A stretch of DNA of 64,000 bases from Streptomyces sp. NBC_00249 (GTDB taxonomy: Bacteria > Actinomycetota > Actinomycetes > Streptomycetales > Streptomycetaceae), in NCBI RefSeq assembly GCF_026342355.1, contig NZ_JAPEMV010000010.1:186001-250000 (forward strand), written 5' to 3'. Of the stretch, positions 33,173 to 42,106 are shown in pieces. The notes beneath the pieces were generated by a model. The model was not told the origin of the DNA. It saw only the letters and a list, made by a program, of their open reading frames with translations, and made no database searches. Within the stretch, counting starts at the first letter, position 1. The number at the start of each line of letters is the position of its first letter. The translations under genes were made by a program, and so were the position numbers.

Positions 33173-34003
33173 TCAGACGGCGTTCAGCCCCTCGGCCGCG
33201 AAGAGCGCCTTGGCCGCGGCCACCTGCGCGGCGGTGGGCGAAGGGGTGTCGTGGAGGGTGAACGCCATGTCCAGGGCCTCCCACTTGCTCTCGCCGAGCT
33301 TGTGGAAGGGCAGCACGTCGACCCGTGAGACGTTGCCGAGGGAGGCGGCGAAGGCGGCGACGCCCTCGACGTTCTCGCGCGCGCCGGTCAGCCCGGGCAC
33401 CAGCACGAACCGCAGGTGGACCTCCTTGCCGAGGTCGGCGAGGCGGCGGGCGAAGTCGAGGGTGGGCTCCAGCGGCCGCCCGGTGACGCGCCGGTACGTC
33501 TCCCTGTCCCAGGACTTGATGTCGAGGAGCACCAGGTCCACGTCGCGCAGCAGTGCGTCGGTGGCGCGGGCGCCGAGGAACCCGGAGGTGTCGAGGGCGG
33601 TGTGCAGGCCGAGGTCGTTCCTCATCCGGTGCAGCAGCTCGCCCGCGAAGACGGGCTGGAGGAGGGGTTCGCCGCCGGAGATGGTGGCGCCGCCGCCCGA
33701 GGCGGAGATGAAGCGGGTGTACTTGCGGGCCTCGGCGATCACGTCGTCGGCTGAGGTGCGTTTGCCGGCCCGCATCCGCAGGGTGTCGGGGTTGTGGCAG
33801 TACAGGCAGGTCAGGGGGCAGCCGGCCAGGAAGGTGACGAAGCGGGTGCCGGGGCCGTCGACCCCGGTGGAGAGGTCCCAGGAGTGGACCGATCCCTCGC
33901 TGGGCCGCTGCGTCGCGGCGGCGGCGGCGGGGGTCCGGCCGGCGCTGACGGCGACGGCCGCGGCGGGGCCGACGGGGATGCTCGTACCGAGGAGGACGGT
34001 CAT
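33173..34003 (-). CDS. pflA: Pyruvate formate-lyase activating enzyme
   Basis: The protein has 276 residues. Cys62-x3-Cys66-x2-Cys69 in GCPLTCLYCHNPDTL is the radical-SAM cluster motif, and ISGGEPLLQPVFAGELL is the SAM-binding GGEP motif. ALDTSG and LLDIKSWD follow as in PflA. It abstracts a hydrogen from the glycine of PflB. The first ~35 residues are an Ala-rich extension absent from the E. coli enzyme. It lies 102 bp after pflB on the same strand. Confidence 0.95.
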   Translation of the reverse strand: MTVLLGTSIPVGPAAAVAVSAGRTPAAAAATQRPSEGSVHSWDLSTGVDGPGTRFVTFLAGCPLTCLYCHNPDTLRMRAGKRTSADDVIAEARKYTRFISASGGGATISGGEPLLQPVFAGELLHRMRNDLGLHTALDTSGFLGARATDALLRDVDLVLLDIKSWDRETYRRVTGRPLEPTLDFARRLADLGKEVHLRFVLVPGLTGARENVEGVAAFAASLGNVSRVDVLPFHKLGESKWEALDMAFTLHDTPSPTAAQVAAAKALFAAEGLNAV

Positions 34004-34105
34004 GGCGGGTGCTCCAGACTGATCCGGTGTCCGATGGTGCGCGCGGTCCCGGGGCCGGGGGTGAGGGCCCGGCCCCGGGCCGCGCGGTCGGGGGGCTCGT
34101 CCTCG

Positions 34106-36382
34106 TCAGAGGGAGCCGTGGAAGGTGCGGTTCAGCACGTCGAGCTGCTGGTCGCGGGTGAGGCGGACGAAGTTGACCGCGTAGCCGCTGACGCGGACGG
34201 TCAGCTGCGGGTAGTTCTCCGGGTGCTCCATGGCGTCCATGAGGGTGTCCCGGCCCAGGACGTTGACGTTCATGTGGAAGCCGTCGACCGCCATGTAGCC
34301 GTCGAGGACGCCCGCCAGGTTCTTGATCCGCTCCTCGGGGGTGCGGCCCAGGCCGTCGGGGGTGACGGTGTTGGTCAGCGAGATGCCGTCCTCGGCGTCC
34401 TCGTAGGGGAGCTTGGCGACGGACAGCGCCGAGGTGACGTAGCCGTGGGTGTCGCGGCCGTTCATCGGGTTGGCGCCCGGGGAGAAGGGTTCGCCGGCGC
34501 GGCGGCCGTCGGGGGTGTTGCCGGTCTTCTTGCCGTAGACCACGTTCGAGGTGATCGTGAGAACGGACTGGGTGTGTTCGGCGCCCCGGTACGTCTCGTG
34601 CTTGCGGATCTTCCTCATGAACTCCTCGACGAGCCGGACCGCGATGTCGTCGACGCGGTCGTCGTTGTTGCCGTAGGCCGGGTAGTCGCCCTCGACGGTG
34701 TAGTCGGTGGCGAGGCCGCTCCCGTCGCGCACGGGGCTGACCCGGGCGTACTTGATGGCGGAGAGGGAGTCGGCGGCGACGGAGAGGCCGGCGATGCCGC
34801 AGGCCATGGTGCGGCGCACGTCGCGGTCGTGCAGGGCCATCTCGATCCGCTCGTAGGCGTACCGGTCGTGCATGTAGTGGATGACGTTCAGGGCGTGGAC
34901 GTAGGTCTCGGCGAGCCATTCCATCTGCTCGTCGAACCGGGCCATGACCTCGTCGTAGTCGAGGACCTCGGCGGTGAGCGCGCCGGTCTCCGGGCCGACC
35001 TGGGCGCCGGACTTCTCGTCGCGGCCGCCGTTGATCGCGTAGAGGAGGGTCTTGGCGAGGTTCACGCGGGCGCCGAAGAACTGCATCTGCTTGCCGACGG
35101 GCATCGCCGAGACGCAGCAGGCGATGGCGGTGTCGTCGCCGAAGCGCGGGCGCATCAGCTCGTCCGACTCGTACTGCACCGAGGAGGTGTCGATCGAGAC
35201 GCGGGCGCAGAACTCCTTGAAGCCCTGCGGCAGCCGGGGCGACCAGAAGACCGTCATGTTCGGCTCGGGGGCCGGGCCGAGGTTGTAGAGGGTCTGGAGG
35301 TAGCGGAAGGAGGTACGGGTGACCAGCGGCCGGCCGTCCTCGCCCATGCCGGCGATCGACTCGGTGACCCAGGTGGGGTCGCCGGAGAACAGCTCGTCGT
35401 ACTCCGGGGTGCGCAGGAAGCGGACGATGCGGAGCTTGATGATGAAGTCGTCGACGAGTTCCTGGGCCTGCTCCTCGGTGAGGATCCCGGCCTCGATGTC
35501 GCGCTGGAGGTAGACGTCGACGAAGGTGGAGGTGCGGCCCAGTGACATGGCCGCGCCGTTCTGCTCCTTCACGGCGGCGAGGTAGGCGAAGTAGAGCCAC
35601 TGGACGGCCTCGCGGCCGGTGGTGGCGGGGCCGCAGATGTCGTGGCCGTAGGAGGCGGCCATCGCCTTGAGTTCGGCGAGCGCCCTGATCTGCTCGGACA
35701 GCTCCTCGCGCAGGCGGATCGTCTCCTCCAGCGAGCGGGGCGCGCCGGCGGCCGGGAGGGCGTTCAGTTCCTCCTTCTCCTGCTTCTTGAAGGCGATGAG
35801 GCGGTCGACGCCGTAGAGGGCGACGCGGCGGTAGTCGCCGATGATGCGGCCGCGACCGTACGCGTCGGGCAGGCCGGTGACGACGCCGGCCTTGCGGGCG
35901 GCGCGGATCTCGGGCGTGTAGGCGTCGAAGACACCGGCGTTGTGGGTCTTGCGGTACTGCGTGAAGACCTTCTCCAGCTCCTCGGAGACCGGGTAGCCGT
36001 AGGTCTCCAGGGCTCCGGCGACCATGCGCCAGCCGCCGTACGGCATGATCGCGCGCTTGAGGGGGGTGTCCGTCTGGAGGCCGACGATCAGGTCCTTGTC
36101 GCGGTCGATCCAGCCGGGGGCGTGGGCGGTGATGGTCGAGGGGACGTCGTGCGCGACGTCGTACACGCCCTTCTCGCGCTCCTCGGGGAACTTGTCCGTG
36201 ATCGCCTTCCACACGGCGGTGGTGCGCTCGGTGGGGCCGGCGAGGAAGGAGTCGTCGCCCTCGTACGGCGTGTAGTTCTGCTGGATGAAGTCGCGGACGT
36301 CGATGGCGTCGCGCCACAGACCGCCCTTGAAGCCTGCCCAGGCCTCGCCGTTCTTCGTGGTTTCCGCAGGGGTGGCAGTCAT
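34106..36382 (-). CDS. pflB: Pyruvate formate-lyase (formate C-acetyltransferase)
   Basis: The ATG at 36382 follows GGAAGG and gives 758 residues, almost the E. coli length; an ATG at 36421 lacks a ribosome site. The catalytic pair Cys422-Cys423 (ACCVSAMPVGKQMQFFGARVNLAK) and the glycyl-radical loop RVSGYAVNF with Gly733 are intact, so it should be active. It splits pyruvate with CoA into acetyl-CoA and formate without oxygen. The radical form is destroyed by air, so the gene is unusual in Streptomyces. A Rex-type operator lies about 175 bp upstream. Confidence 0.97.
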   Translation of the reverse strand: MTATPAETTKNGEAWAGFKGGLWRDAIDVRDFIQQNYTPYEGDDSFLAGPTERTTAVWKAITDKFPEEREKGVYDVAHDVPSTITAHAPGWIDRDKDLIVGLQTDTPLKRAIMPYGGWRMVAGALETYGYPVSEELEKVFTQYRKTHNAGVFDAYTPEIRAARKAGVVTGLPDAYGRGRIIGDYRRVALYGVDRLIAFKKQEKEELNALPAAGAPRSLEETIRLREELSEQIRALAELKAMAASYGHDICGPATTGREAVQWLYFAYLAAVKEQNGAAMSLGRTSTFVDVYLQRDIEAGILTEEQAQELVDDFIIKLRIVRFLRTPEYDELFSGDPTWVTESIAGMGEDGRPLVTRTSFRYLQTLYNLGPAPEPNMTVFWSPRLPQGFKEFCARVSIDTSSVQYESDELMRPRFGDDTAIACCVSAMPVGKQMQFFGARVNLAKTLLYAINGGRDEKSGAQVGPETGALTAEVLDYDEVMARFDEQMEWLAETYVHALNVIHYMHDRYAYERIEMALHDRDVRRTMACGIAGLSVAADSLSAIKYARVSPVRDGSGLATDYTVEGDYPAYGNNDDRVDDIAVRLVEEFMRKIRKHETYRGAEHTQSVLTITSNVVYGKKTGNTPDGRRAGEPFSPGANPMNGRDTHGYVTSALSVAKLPYEDAEDGISLTNTVTPDGLGRTPEERIKNLAGVLDGYMAVDGFHMNVNVLGRDTLMDAMEHPENYPQLTVRVSGYAVNFVRLTRDQQLDVLNRTFHGSL

Positions 36383-36556
36383 GGCCGGCACCTTCCGAGT
36401 CGCCTCATTGCTTGTATCCATTGCACGTCTTTTGATCGATCATTTGCGGCCGCGTTGGTCCTGACCCGATGCCCGAAGGTCCCCCGGCTTCCGGCGGTCG
36501 TACCTCGACACCCCAGTTGACCTGCAGGTTCTTGCGGGCCGAAGGTCCGTCGTGCA

Positions 36557-36576
36557 CTTGTGAAAACTTTCACAAG
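36557..36576. promoter_or_regulatory. Rex operator upstream of pflB
   Basis: CTTGTGAAAACTTTCACAAG is a perfect palindrome with 9-bp arms around 2 bp. It matches the Rex-binding consensus TTGTGAA-N4-TTCACAA. Rex is the NADH/NAD+-sensing repressor of Streptomyces. The site lies between the narK copy 2 stop and pflB, so it should derepress pflB (and perhaps pflA) when NADH builds up under low oxygen. Confidence 0.85.
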
Positions 36577-36607
36577 AATCTTCGCGGGGTGCCCGGGACC
36601 GGAGCTC

Positions 36608-38014
36608 CTAGCTCGGGGCCTCGGCGCCGGGGCGGGCGTAGAACCACCAGGCCACGGCCACACAGCTGGCGTAGAAGGCCACGAAGCCCCACATGGCGCT
36701 GGTCACCGCGAAGTTGGCGAACATCGCCGGGATGAAGAAGAAGCCGTAGGCGGCGATGGCGGCGGTGAAGCCCGTCACCGCGCCCGACTCGATCTCGGCC
36801 TGCTTGAGGGCGGCCGCATGGGCGGGGGTGCCTTCGGTGAGGCCCTTCAGGTGCTGGCCGCGGAAGATGGCCGGGATCTGGCGGAAGGTCGAGCCGTTGC
36901 CGATGCCCGAGAAGAAGAACGCCGCCAGGAAGCAGAGGAAGAACCCCTGGAAGGAGCCGCTGCCGGAGCCGGCCGGGAGGAAGTTGATGACGCCGACGAG
37001 GGCCGCGCCCATGCCCACGAAGGACAGGATCGTCACCCGCGCGCCGCCCAGCTTGTCGGCGATACAGCCGCCGGCCCAGCGGGCCAGGGCGCCCAGTGCC
37101 GGGCCCATCCAGGCGAAGGTGGCGACGGAGTAGGCGGGGAAGGTGGTCTTGATGAGCAGGGGCAGGGCGGCGGCGAAGCCGATGAAGGACCCGAAGGTGC
37201 CGACGTAGAGCCAGGTCATCAGCCAGTTGTGCTTGCGCTTGAAGATGATCTTCTGCTGGCTGAAGGGGGTGGAGGCGACCTTGAGGTCGTTCTGCCCGAA
37301 CCAGGCGGTCGCGGCGAGCACGATCAGCACCGGGACCCATACGAAGGCGGCGTTCTGGAGGTAGATCTCCGAGCCGTTCGCCTTCTTCTGGCCCGCGCCG
37401 ATCGCCAGCACCGAGGAGGTGATCAGGATCGGGGTGAGCAGCTGGACCACCGAGACGCCCAGGTTGCCCAGGCCCCCGTTGATGCCGGTCGCGTTGCCCT
37501 TCTCCTGCTTCGGGTAGAAGAAGCCGATGTTGGCCAGCGAGGAGGAGAAGTTCGCGCCGCCGATGCCGCAGAGCGCGGCGATGGCGACCATCGTGCCGTA
37601 GGAGGTGGCCGGGTCCTGCACCGCGAAACCGAGCCACAGCAGCGGGACGATCAGCACCACCGTCGAGAGCGCCGTGAAGCGGCGCTGCCCGATCATCGGG
37701 CCGAGGAAGGTGTAGAAGATCCGGGCCGTTCCGCCGGTGATGCCCGGGACGGCGGTCAGCCAGAACAGCTGCGACTGGGAGAAGCCGAAGCCGACGTCCT
37801 TGAGGTTGGTCGCGGTGATGCTCCAGACCTGCCAGACCACGAAGGCCACGAGCAGGGCCGGGACGGCGATCCACAGGTTGCGGGTCGCGACCTTCTTGCC
37901 GGTGGTGCGCCAGAAGGCGGGGTCCTCGGGCGTCCACTGCGTGATGGTGCCGCCCGGGCGGTACTGGGCCGGATCGGCGAGCACCCCCGGCGTCTGCTGC
38001 GTGGTGGAACTCAT
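36608..38014 (-). CDS. narK: Nitrate/nitrite transporter NarK (copy 2)
   Basis: The protein has 468 residues and the same NarK layout as copy 1: GIGGANFSSSLANIGFFYPKQEKGNATGINGGLGNLGV and AAYGFFFIPAMFANF. It is broadly similar to copy 1 throughout. In one segment (SQQKIIFKRKHNWLMTWLYV...) the DNA of the two copies is identical over about 101 bp. It lies directly downstream of the nirD remnant, so it may once have been co-transcribed with nirBD for nitrate assimilation. Confidence 0.94.
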   Translation of the reverse strand: MSSTTQQTPGVLADPAQYRPGGTITQWTPEDPAFWRTTGKKVATRNLWIAVPALLVAFVVWQVWSITATNLKDVGFGFSQSQLFWLTAVPGITGGTARIFYTFLGPMIGQRRFTALSTVVLIVPLLWLGFAVQDPATSYGTMVAIAALCGIGGANFSSSLANIGFFYPKQEKGNATGINGGLGNLGVSVVQLLTPILITSSVLAIGAGQKKANGSEIYLQNAAFVWVPVLIVLAATAWFGQNDLKVASTPFSQQKIIFKRKHNWLMTWLYVGTFGSFIGFAAALPLLIKTTFPAYSVATFAWMGPALGALARWAGGCIADKLGGARVTILSFVGMGAALVGVINFLPAGSGSGSFQGFFLCFLAAFFFSGIGNGSTFRQIPAIFRGQHLKGLTEGTPAHAAALKQAEIESGAVTGFTAAIAAYGFFFIPAMFANFAVTSAMWGFVAFYASCVAVAWWFYARPGAEAPS

Positions 38015-38095
38015 GGCGTGGTCCTGAACGTTGAGAAGAGTCCTGACATATCCAGACTCTGCTCACGGGCGGCCCGGCGGCAGGGGCGAACGTCG

Positions 38096-38128
38096 TGTGG
38101 GCGACAGGACAAGGTCCCGTCGCCCACA
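38096..38128. terminator. Long inverted repeat after the nirD remnant
   Basis: TGTGGGCGACAGGAC at 38096-38110 pairs with GTCCCGTCGCCCACA at 38114-38128 around AAG, with one mismatch in 15. It follows the nirD remnant stop on the minus strand by 30 bp, so it is probably that gene's terminator. It also lies ~80 bp upstream of narK copy 2, so an operator role is possible. Confidence 0.6.
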
Positions 38129-38157
38129 GTGCGTCCGGTCCGGGACCGGAGGACCGG

Positions 38158-38235
38158 TCAGGGGAGGTCGACCAGCGGCAGTCCGACCTCGGGGTCGTCG
38201 AGGCAGACGCCGGTGCGCAGGTCGAAGACCGACCA
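38158..38235 (-). pseudogene. 3' remnant of nirD (nitrite reductase small subunit)
   Basis: The minus strand encodes WSVFDLRTGVCLDDPEVGLP followed by VDLP and TGA. FDLRTGxCLDDP is the C-terminal motif of assimilatory NirD proteins. The match stops at about 38235, where the plus-strand CbiX similarity begins. Only about 25 codons remain, so the gene is dead. Its context beside narK fits a former narK-nirBD assimilation locus. Confidence 0.6.
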
Positions 38236-38236
38236 C

Positions 38237-38903
38237 CTGCGTCGAGGCGCTGAGCGGGATCCGCCCGGTCGTGGGTCACCTCGACGTGCAGCGCCCCTCC
38301 CTCCCCGAGGTCGTACGGGAGCACCCGCGCGCGGTGGTCGTCCCGCTGCTGCTCGGCGACGGCTACCACCTGCGCGTGGACGTCCCGGCGGTGCTGGAGG
38401 GCACCGGCTGCGTGCTGACGCCGGGCCTGGGCGGGGAGCGGGAGGTGGCCCTCGCCGTCCAGGAGCGGCTGCGGGAGGCCGAGCGCCGCCGCGGGGCCCG
38501 GGCCCGGGCCGACGCCGTGGTGGTGGCCGGCGCGGGCTCCTCCCGGCCGGGCGGCGACGCCGGTACGCGGGACTGCGCGGCGGCCCTGGGCGCCCTGCTC
38601 GCGTACGACCGCTCGCCCGGCCCTCCCGTCCCGGTGGTCCCCGCGTTCCTGACCTCGGCGGGCCCCACGGTCCCCGAGGCGCTGGCTACCCTCCGGGAGG
38701 CGGGGTACCGCCGGGTCGCGGTGGCGGCGCACCTGCTGGCCCCGGGCCGTTTCACCCGCGTCCTGGCCGGCTGCGGGGCGTGGACGGTGTCCGACCCGCT
38801 GGCCGACCACCCCCGGATCGCCCGTCTGGTGCTGGACCGGTACCAGCGGCAGGAGTCCGCCCGGGGTACCCGGGCGCCACGGGCCGCGCGCCTCGCCTCG
38901 TAG
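38237..38903 (+). pseudogene. cbiX: 5'-truncated sirohydrochlorin chelatase (cbiX)
   Basis: The frame shows CbiX similarity from VEALSGIRPVVGHLDVQRPSLPEVV to the end, including VVPLLLGDGYHLRVDVP and a second half (VVVAGAGSSRPGGD...VAAHLLAPGRF). The first ~30 residues, with the start codon and the catalytic His of the A-HG-T/S-RDP motif, are missing. The open frame continues upstream from a TTG at 38031 but without family similarity. CbiX inserts iron or cobalt into sirohydrochlorin, and siroheme serves NirB. The loss matches the loss of nirBD. Confidence 0.65.
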
Positions 38904-38931
38904 CCGCCGGGGCCCTGCTGTGCTGGGCGGT

Positions 38932-40101
38932 ATGACGTACGTACCTATGACCGCCCGCAGCCGTGACGAGGGCCACCGGGCGGCGACCCCGCTGGAGCTG
39001 TTCTTCGACCTCTGCTTCGTCGTGGCCGTCGCCCAGGCCGGTCAGCGTCTGGTGCACGCGTTGGCGGAGGGGCATCCGGGAAGCGGCATCATCGGATACT
39101 TTTTCGTATTTTTTGGGGTGTGGTGGGCTTGGATGAACTTCACCTGGTTCGCCTCGGCCTACGACTGCGACGACGTCCCGTACCGGATCGCGACGCTCGT
39201 GCAGATCACCGGCGTCCTCGTCTACGCGGCGGGCGTCAGCCGGGCCTTCGACCAGAACGACTGGACGGTCGCCGTCATCGGCTACCTGATCATGCGGGTG
39301 GCGCTCACCGCCCAGTGGCTGCGCGCGGCGGCCGGGGAGGAGAGCCCCGGGGGCCGCACCGCGGCGCTGACGTACGCGGCCGGGCTGGTGGTCTGTCAGG
39401 CGGGCTGGGTGGGGCTGCTGTTCGCCCCGGACGACCTCAAGCGCTGGCTGTTCCTGGTACTGGTGGTGGCCGAGCTGATGGTCCCCGTGGTGGCCGAGCG
39501 GAACCACCAGACGCCCTGGCACGCGCACCACATCGTGGAGCGGTACGGCCTGTTCACCATCATCGTGCTCGGTGAGACCATCGCGGCGAGCACGGTGGCC
39601 GTGAAGTCGGCGCTCGACGAGCACGAGGCGCTGGGCGAGCTGCTGCCGCTGGCCGCGGGCGGGCTGCTGATCGTCTTCGCCGCCTGGTGGATCTACTTCG
39701 CGGTACCGATGCACGAGCACCTGAACAGCAACCGCGAGGCGATCCCGTGGGGCTACGGCCACCTGCTGATCTTCGCCTCGGGTGCGGCGATCGGCGCGGG
39801 CATCGAGGTGGCCGTCGAGCACGCGGTCGGCAAGGCGCACATCTCGCAGCTCGCCGCGAACGCCGCCGTGACCGTCCCGTCCGCGCTGTTCCTGCTGATG
39901 GTGTGGCTGCTGCACTCCCGGCACTTCAAGCGCGGCTTGGCCCAGCAGCTGGTACTGCCGCTGGCCGCCGTCGCGCTGCTGGCCTGCACCTGGGCGGGCC
40001 CGTACGCGGTGCTGTACGCGGGTCTGGTGGCGACGGCGACGGTGGTGGTCGGCATGACCCTGTCCGTACGCGGCCGCCCGCCGGCCCTCTCCGTGGGCTG
40101 A
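38932..40101 (+). CDS. Low temperature requirement protein A (LtrA) family membrane protein
   Basis: From the ATG at 38932 the protein has 389 residues (an ATG at 38920 adds four). TPLELFFDLCFVVAVAQ is the opening signature of the LtrA family. About ten hydrophobic helices follow, with FTWFASAYDCDD, HHIVERYGLFTIIVLGETI and NREAIPWGYGHLLIFASGAAIGAG as further family marks. The molecular function of LtrA proteins is unknown; the first member was linked to growth at low temperature in Listeria. It stands alone on the plus strand before the P450. Confidence 0.93.
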   Translation: MTYVPMTARSRDEGHRAATPLELFFDLCFVVAVAQAGQRLVHALAEGHPGSGIIGYFFVFFGVWWAWMNFTWFASAYDCDDVPYRIATLVQITGVLVYAAGVSRAFDQNDWTVAVIGYLIMRVALTAQWLRAAAGEESPGGRTAALTYAAGLVVCQAGWVGLLFAPDDLKRWLFLVLVVAELMVPVVAERNHQTPWHAHHIVERYGLFTIIVLGETIAASTVAVKSALDEHEALGELLPLAAGGLLIVFAAWWIYFAVPMHEHLNSNREAIPWGYGHLLIFASGAAIGAGIEVAVEHAVGKAHISQLAANAAVTVPSALFLLMVWLLHSRHFKRGLAQQLVLPLAAVALLACTWAGPYAVLYAGLVATATVVVGMTLSVRGRPPALSVG

Positions 40102-40199
40102 GCGGTGCGGCCCGGCAGACCGCAGGCCGTCACCCCCGCCCCGCCCCCACCGTTCTCCAGCGCGGCAGGACGCCACGGCGACAGGAAGAGGCAACCCCG

Positions 40200-41465
40200 A
40201 TGACACCCCCGACACTCCCGGCCCAGCGACACGTATCCGGCCCCGGCGGGGAACTGGCCGAGCCGGGTTTCTGGCAGCGGCCCCCCGCCGACCGGCTGGC
40301 CGCCTTCGCCCGCCTGCGCGCCCTGGACGCCCCGGTGTTCGTCCCCGAGGGCGGTGGCGGCGCCGGGCACTGGGCCCTCGTACGGCACGCGGACGTGCAG
40401 GAGGCGAGCCGGCTGCCCAAGGTGTTCGCGAGCGCGCCCGGGGTGACGACGCCGGAGCCGGCCCGCTGGGTGCGGGCGCTGTTCGGGGACTCGATGGTCA
40501 ACCTGGACGGGCCGGACCACGCGCAGCTGCGGAAGATCGTGCAGCGGGCGTTCACGCCCCGGCTGCTGGCGGCGGCCGAGGCGGACATCCACGCGGTCGC
40601 GGCCCGGATCGTCGACGACGTACTGGCCGAGCGGCCCGGGGAGTTCGTCTCGGCGGTGGCCTCCCGGCTGCCGCTGGAGGTCATCTGCAACATGATGGGC
40701 ATCCCGGAGCACTACCGGGCGGAGATCGCCGACCGCGTCAACCACGCCTCGGAGAACATCGGCGTGGAGCGCGGCCTCGCCTCCCGGCTGCGGATGCCGG
40801 GGCGCGGCCTGCGGGCGCTGGCCCGGATGCAGCGGATGGTCGCGGGCATCGGCCGGGACCGGCGCAGGAACCCCACCGACGACCTGATCTCGGCGCTGGT
40901 GTGCGCGAACGTGGACGGCCAGGCGCTCGGCGCCCGCCAGCTCGGGGCCTTCTTCAGCCTGCTGATGGTGGCGGGGGTGGAGACCACCCGCAACGCCATC
41001 ACCCACGGGCTGACCCTGCTGACGGACTTCCCCGACCAGCGGGACCTGCTGCTGTCGGACTTCGAGAAGTACGCCGACGGCGCGGTCGACGAGATGATCC
41101 GGCACTCGACGCCGATCATCCAGTTCCGCCGCACGGTGACCGCCGAACACACCCTGGGCGGGCACCTGCTGCGGCCGGGCGAGAAGGTGGTGCTCTACTA
41201 CGCCTCCGCCAACCGCGACGAGGCGGTCTTCCCCGACCCGGACGCCTTCGACATCACCCGCTCGCCCAACCCCCACCTGGGCTTCGGCGGCGGCGGCCCG
41301 CACTTCTGCCTGGGCGCGCACCTGGCGCGGGTGGAGATGCGGGCCCTGTTCCACGAGCTGCTGACCCGGCCGGTGGGCCTGCGCGCGGTGGGCCTGCCCG
41401 ATCTGGCGGGGTCCAACTTCGACAACCGGGTCCGCTCGCTGCGGTTCGCCTTCGAACGCCCCTGA
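40200..41465 (+). CDS. Cytochrome P450
   Basis: The protein has 421 residues from the ATG at 40200. LMVAGVETTRNAITHGL is the oxygen-activating I-helix (the Glu-Thr-Thr variant), VDEMIRHSTPI is the ExxR motif, and FGGGGPHFCLGAHLAR contains the haem ligand Cys370. The style (LDGPDHAQLRKIVQRAFTPR, ANRDEAVFPDPDAFDITRSPNPHLGFGGGG) is close to the steroid/fatty-acid CYP124/125/142 group. No ferredoxin or ferredoxin reductase gene is adjacent, so it must use redox partners from elsewhere. Confidence 0.94.
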   Translation: MTPPTLPAQRHVSGPGGELAEPGFWQRPPADRLAAFARLRALDAPVFVPEGGGGAGHWALVRHADVQEASRLPKVFASAPGVTTPEPARWVRALFGDSMVNLDGPDHAQLRKIVQRAFTPRLLAAAEADIHAVAARIVDDVLAERPGEFVSAVASRLPLEVICNMMGIPEHYRAEIADRVNHASENIGVERGLASRLRMPGRGLRALARMQRMVAGIGRDRRRNPTDDLISALVCANVDGQALGARQLGAFFSLLMVAGVETTRNAITHGLTLLTDFPDQRDLLLSDFEKYADGAVDEMIRHSTPIIQFRRTVTAEHTLGGHLLRPGEKVVLYYASANRDEAVFPDPDAFDITRSPNPHLGFGGGGPHFCLGAHLARVEMRALFHELLTRPVGLRAVGLPDLAGSNFDNRVRSLRFAFERP

Positions 41466-41554
41466 CCCGCGGCCGGGAACGCGACCGGCCACCGGGCAGG
41501 CTGGGAGCCCGGCGGCCGGAGATGCGGTGGCGGCGGTGGCGTCCGGGGGCGCCG

Positions 41555-42049
41555 CTACGCCTGGAGGATCTTCACCTCGACGACGCAGTGGGCGCTGCTG
41601 GTGAGCACGCTCTCGTCGCCCGCGAAGGCCCGCAGAACCTCGTCGGTCACCGGCCGGCCGGGGGCGGCCTCGGGCCAGGCGCGCGTCGCGAAGAGGAAGT
41701 AGGCCTGCCCGCCGTCCTTCGCCGCGGCCACCCACTCCTCCGGGGCGACGCAGGTCGCGTTCATCCCGGGCAGGGTCAGGGTGACCTGGTTGCCGGGCAT
41801 CAGCACGATCTCCACGGCGAACTTCCCCGGAGCGAGCTTGCTGTCCATGACGACGTTGATGGGCAGGCCGATCTCCTCCAGCAGCCCGCAGGCGGCCTTC
41901 TCCCCCGCCTCCCGGCCCTGCGGTCCGTCGCCGAGGGTGTAGGCGAGGAGGTACGGGATGTCGTGGCCCTCGGCGGGGTCGCCGATCCACGCGAGCATGG
42001 AAAGGGTGCCGAGCTGGGACCGGTCGATTTCGGCTTGCGTTGAAGTCAT
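41555..42049 (-). CDS. Conserved hypothetical protein (DUF5949-like)
   Basis: From the ATG at 42049 the protein has 164 residues. It is soluble, with no signal or membrane segment. GTLSMLAWIGDPAEGHDIPYLLAYTLGDG and CVAPEEWVAAAKDGGQAYFLFATRAWPEAAPGRPVTDEVLRAF look well-folded. I recall a Streptomyces family of this pattern named DUF5949, without known function. It converges on the P450 gene. Confidence 0.75.
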   Translation of the reverse strand: MTSTQAEIDRSQLGTLSMLAWIGDPAEGHDIPYLLAYTLGDGPQGREAGEKAACGLLEEIGLPINVVMDSKLAPGKFAVEIVLMPGNQVTLTLPGMNATCVAPEEWVAAAKDGGQAYFLFATRAWPEAAPGRPVTDEVLRAFAGDESVLTSSAHCVVEVKILQA

Positions 42050-42106
42050 GCGCCGCACCTTAGTGCTCCGCGACGGGGCCCTTTCACGGCCTTTCACCCG
42101 GGCGGG

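Noticed and set aside
33120..36317. Long minus-strand open frame (1065 codons) over pflA and pflB
   Set aside because: Arg/His/Pro-rich shadow; the pflA and pflB frames carry all catalytic motifs.
38031..38236. N-terminal extension of the CbiX frame from the TTG at 38031 as a real start
   Set aside because: The translated stretch has no similarity to CbiX, lacks the HG-S/T-R motif and runs antisense through the nirD remnant and its hairpin.
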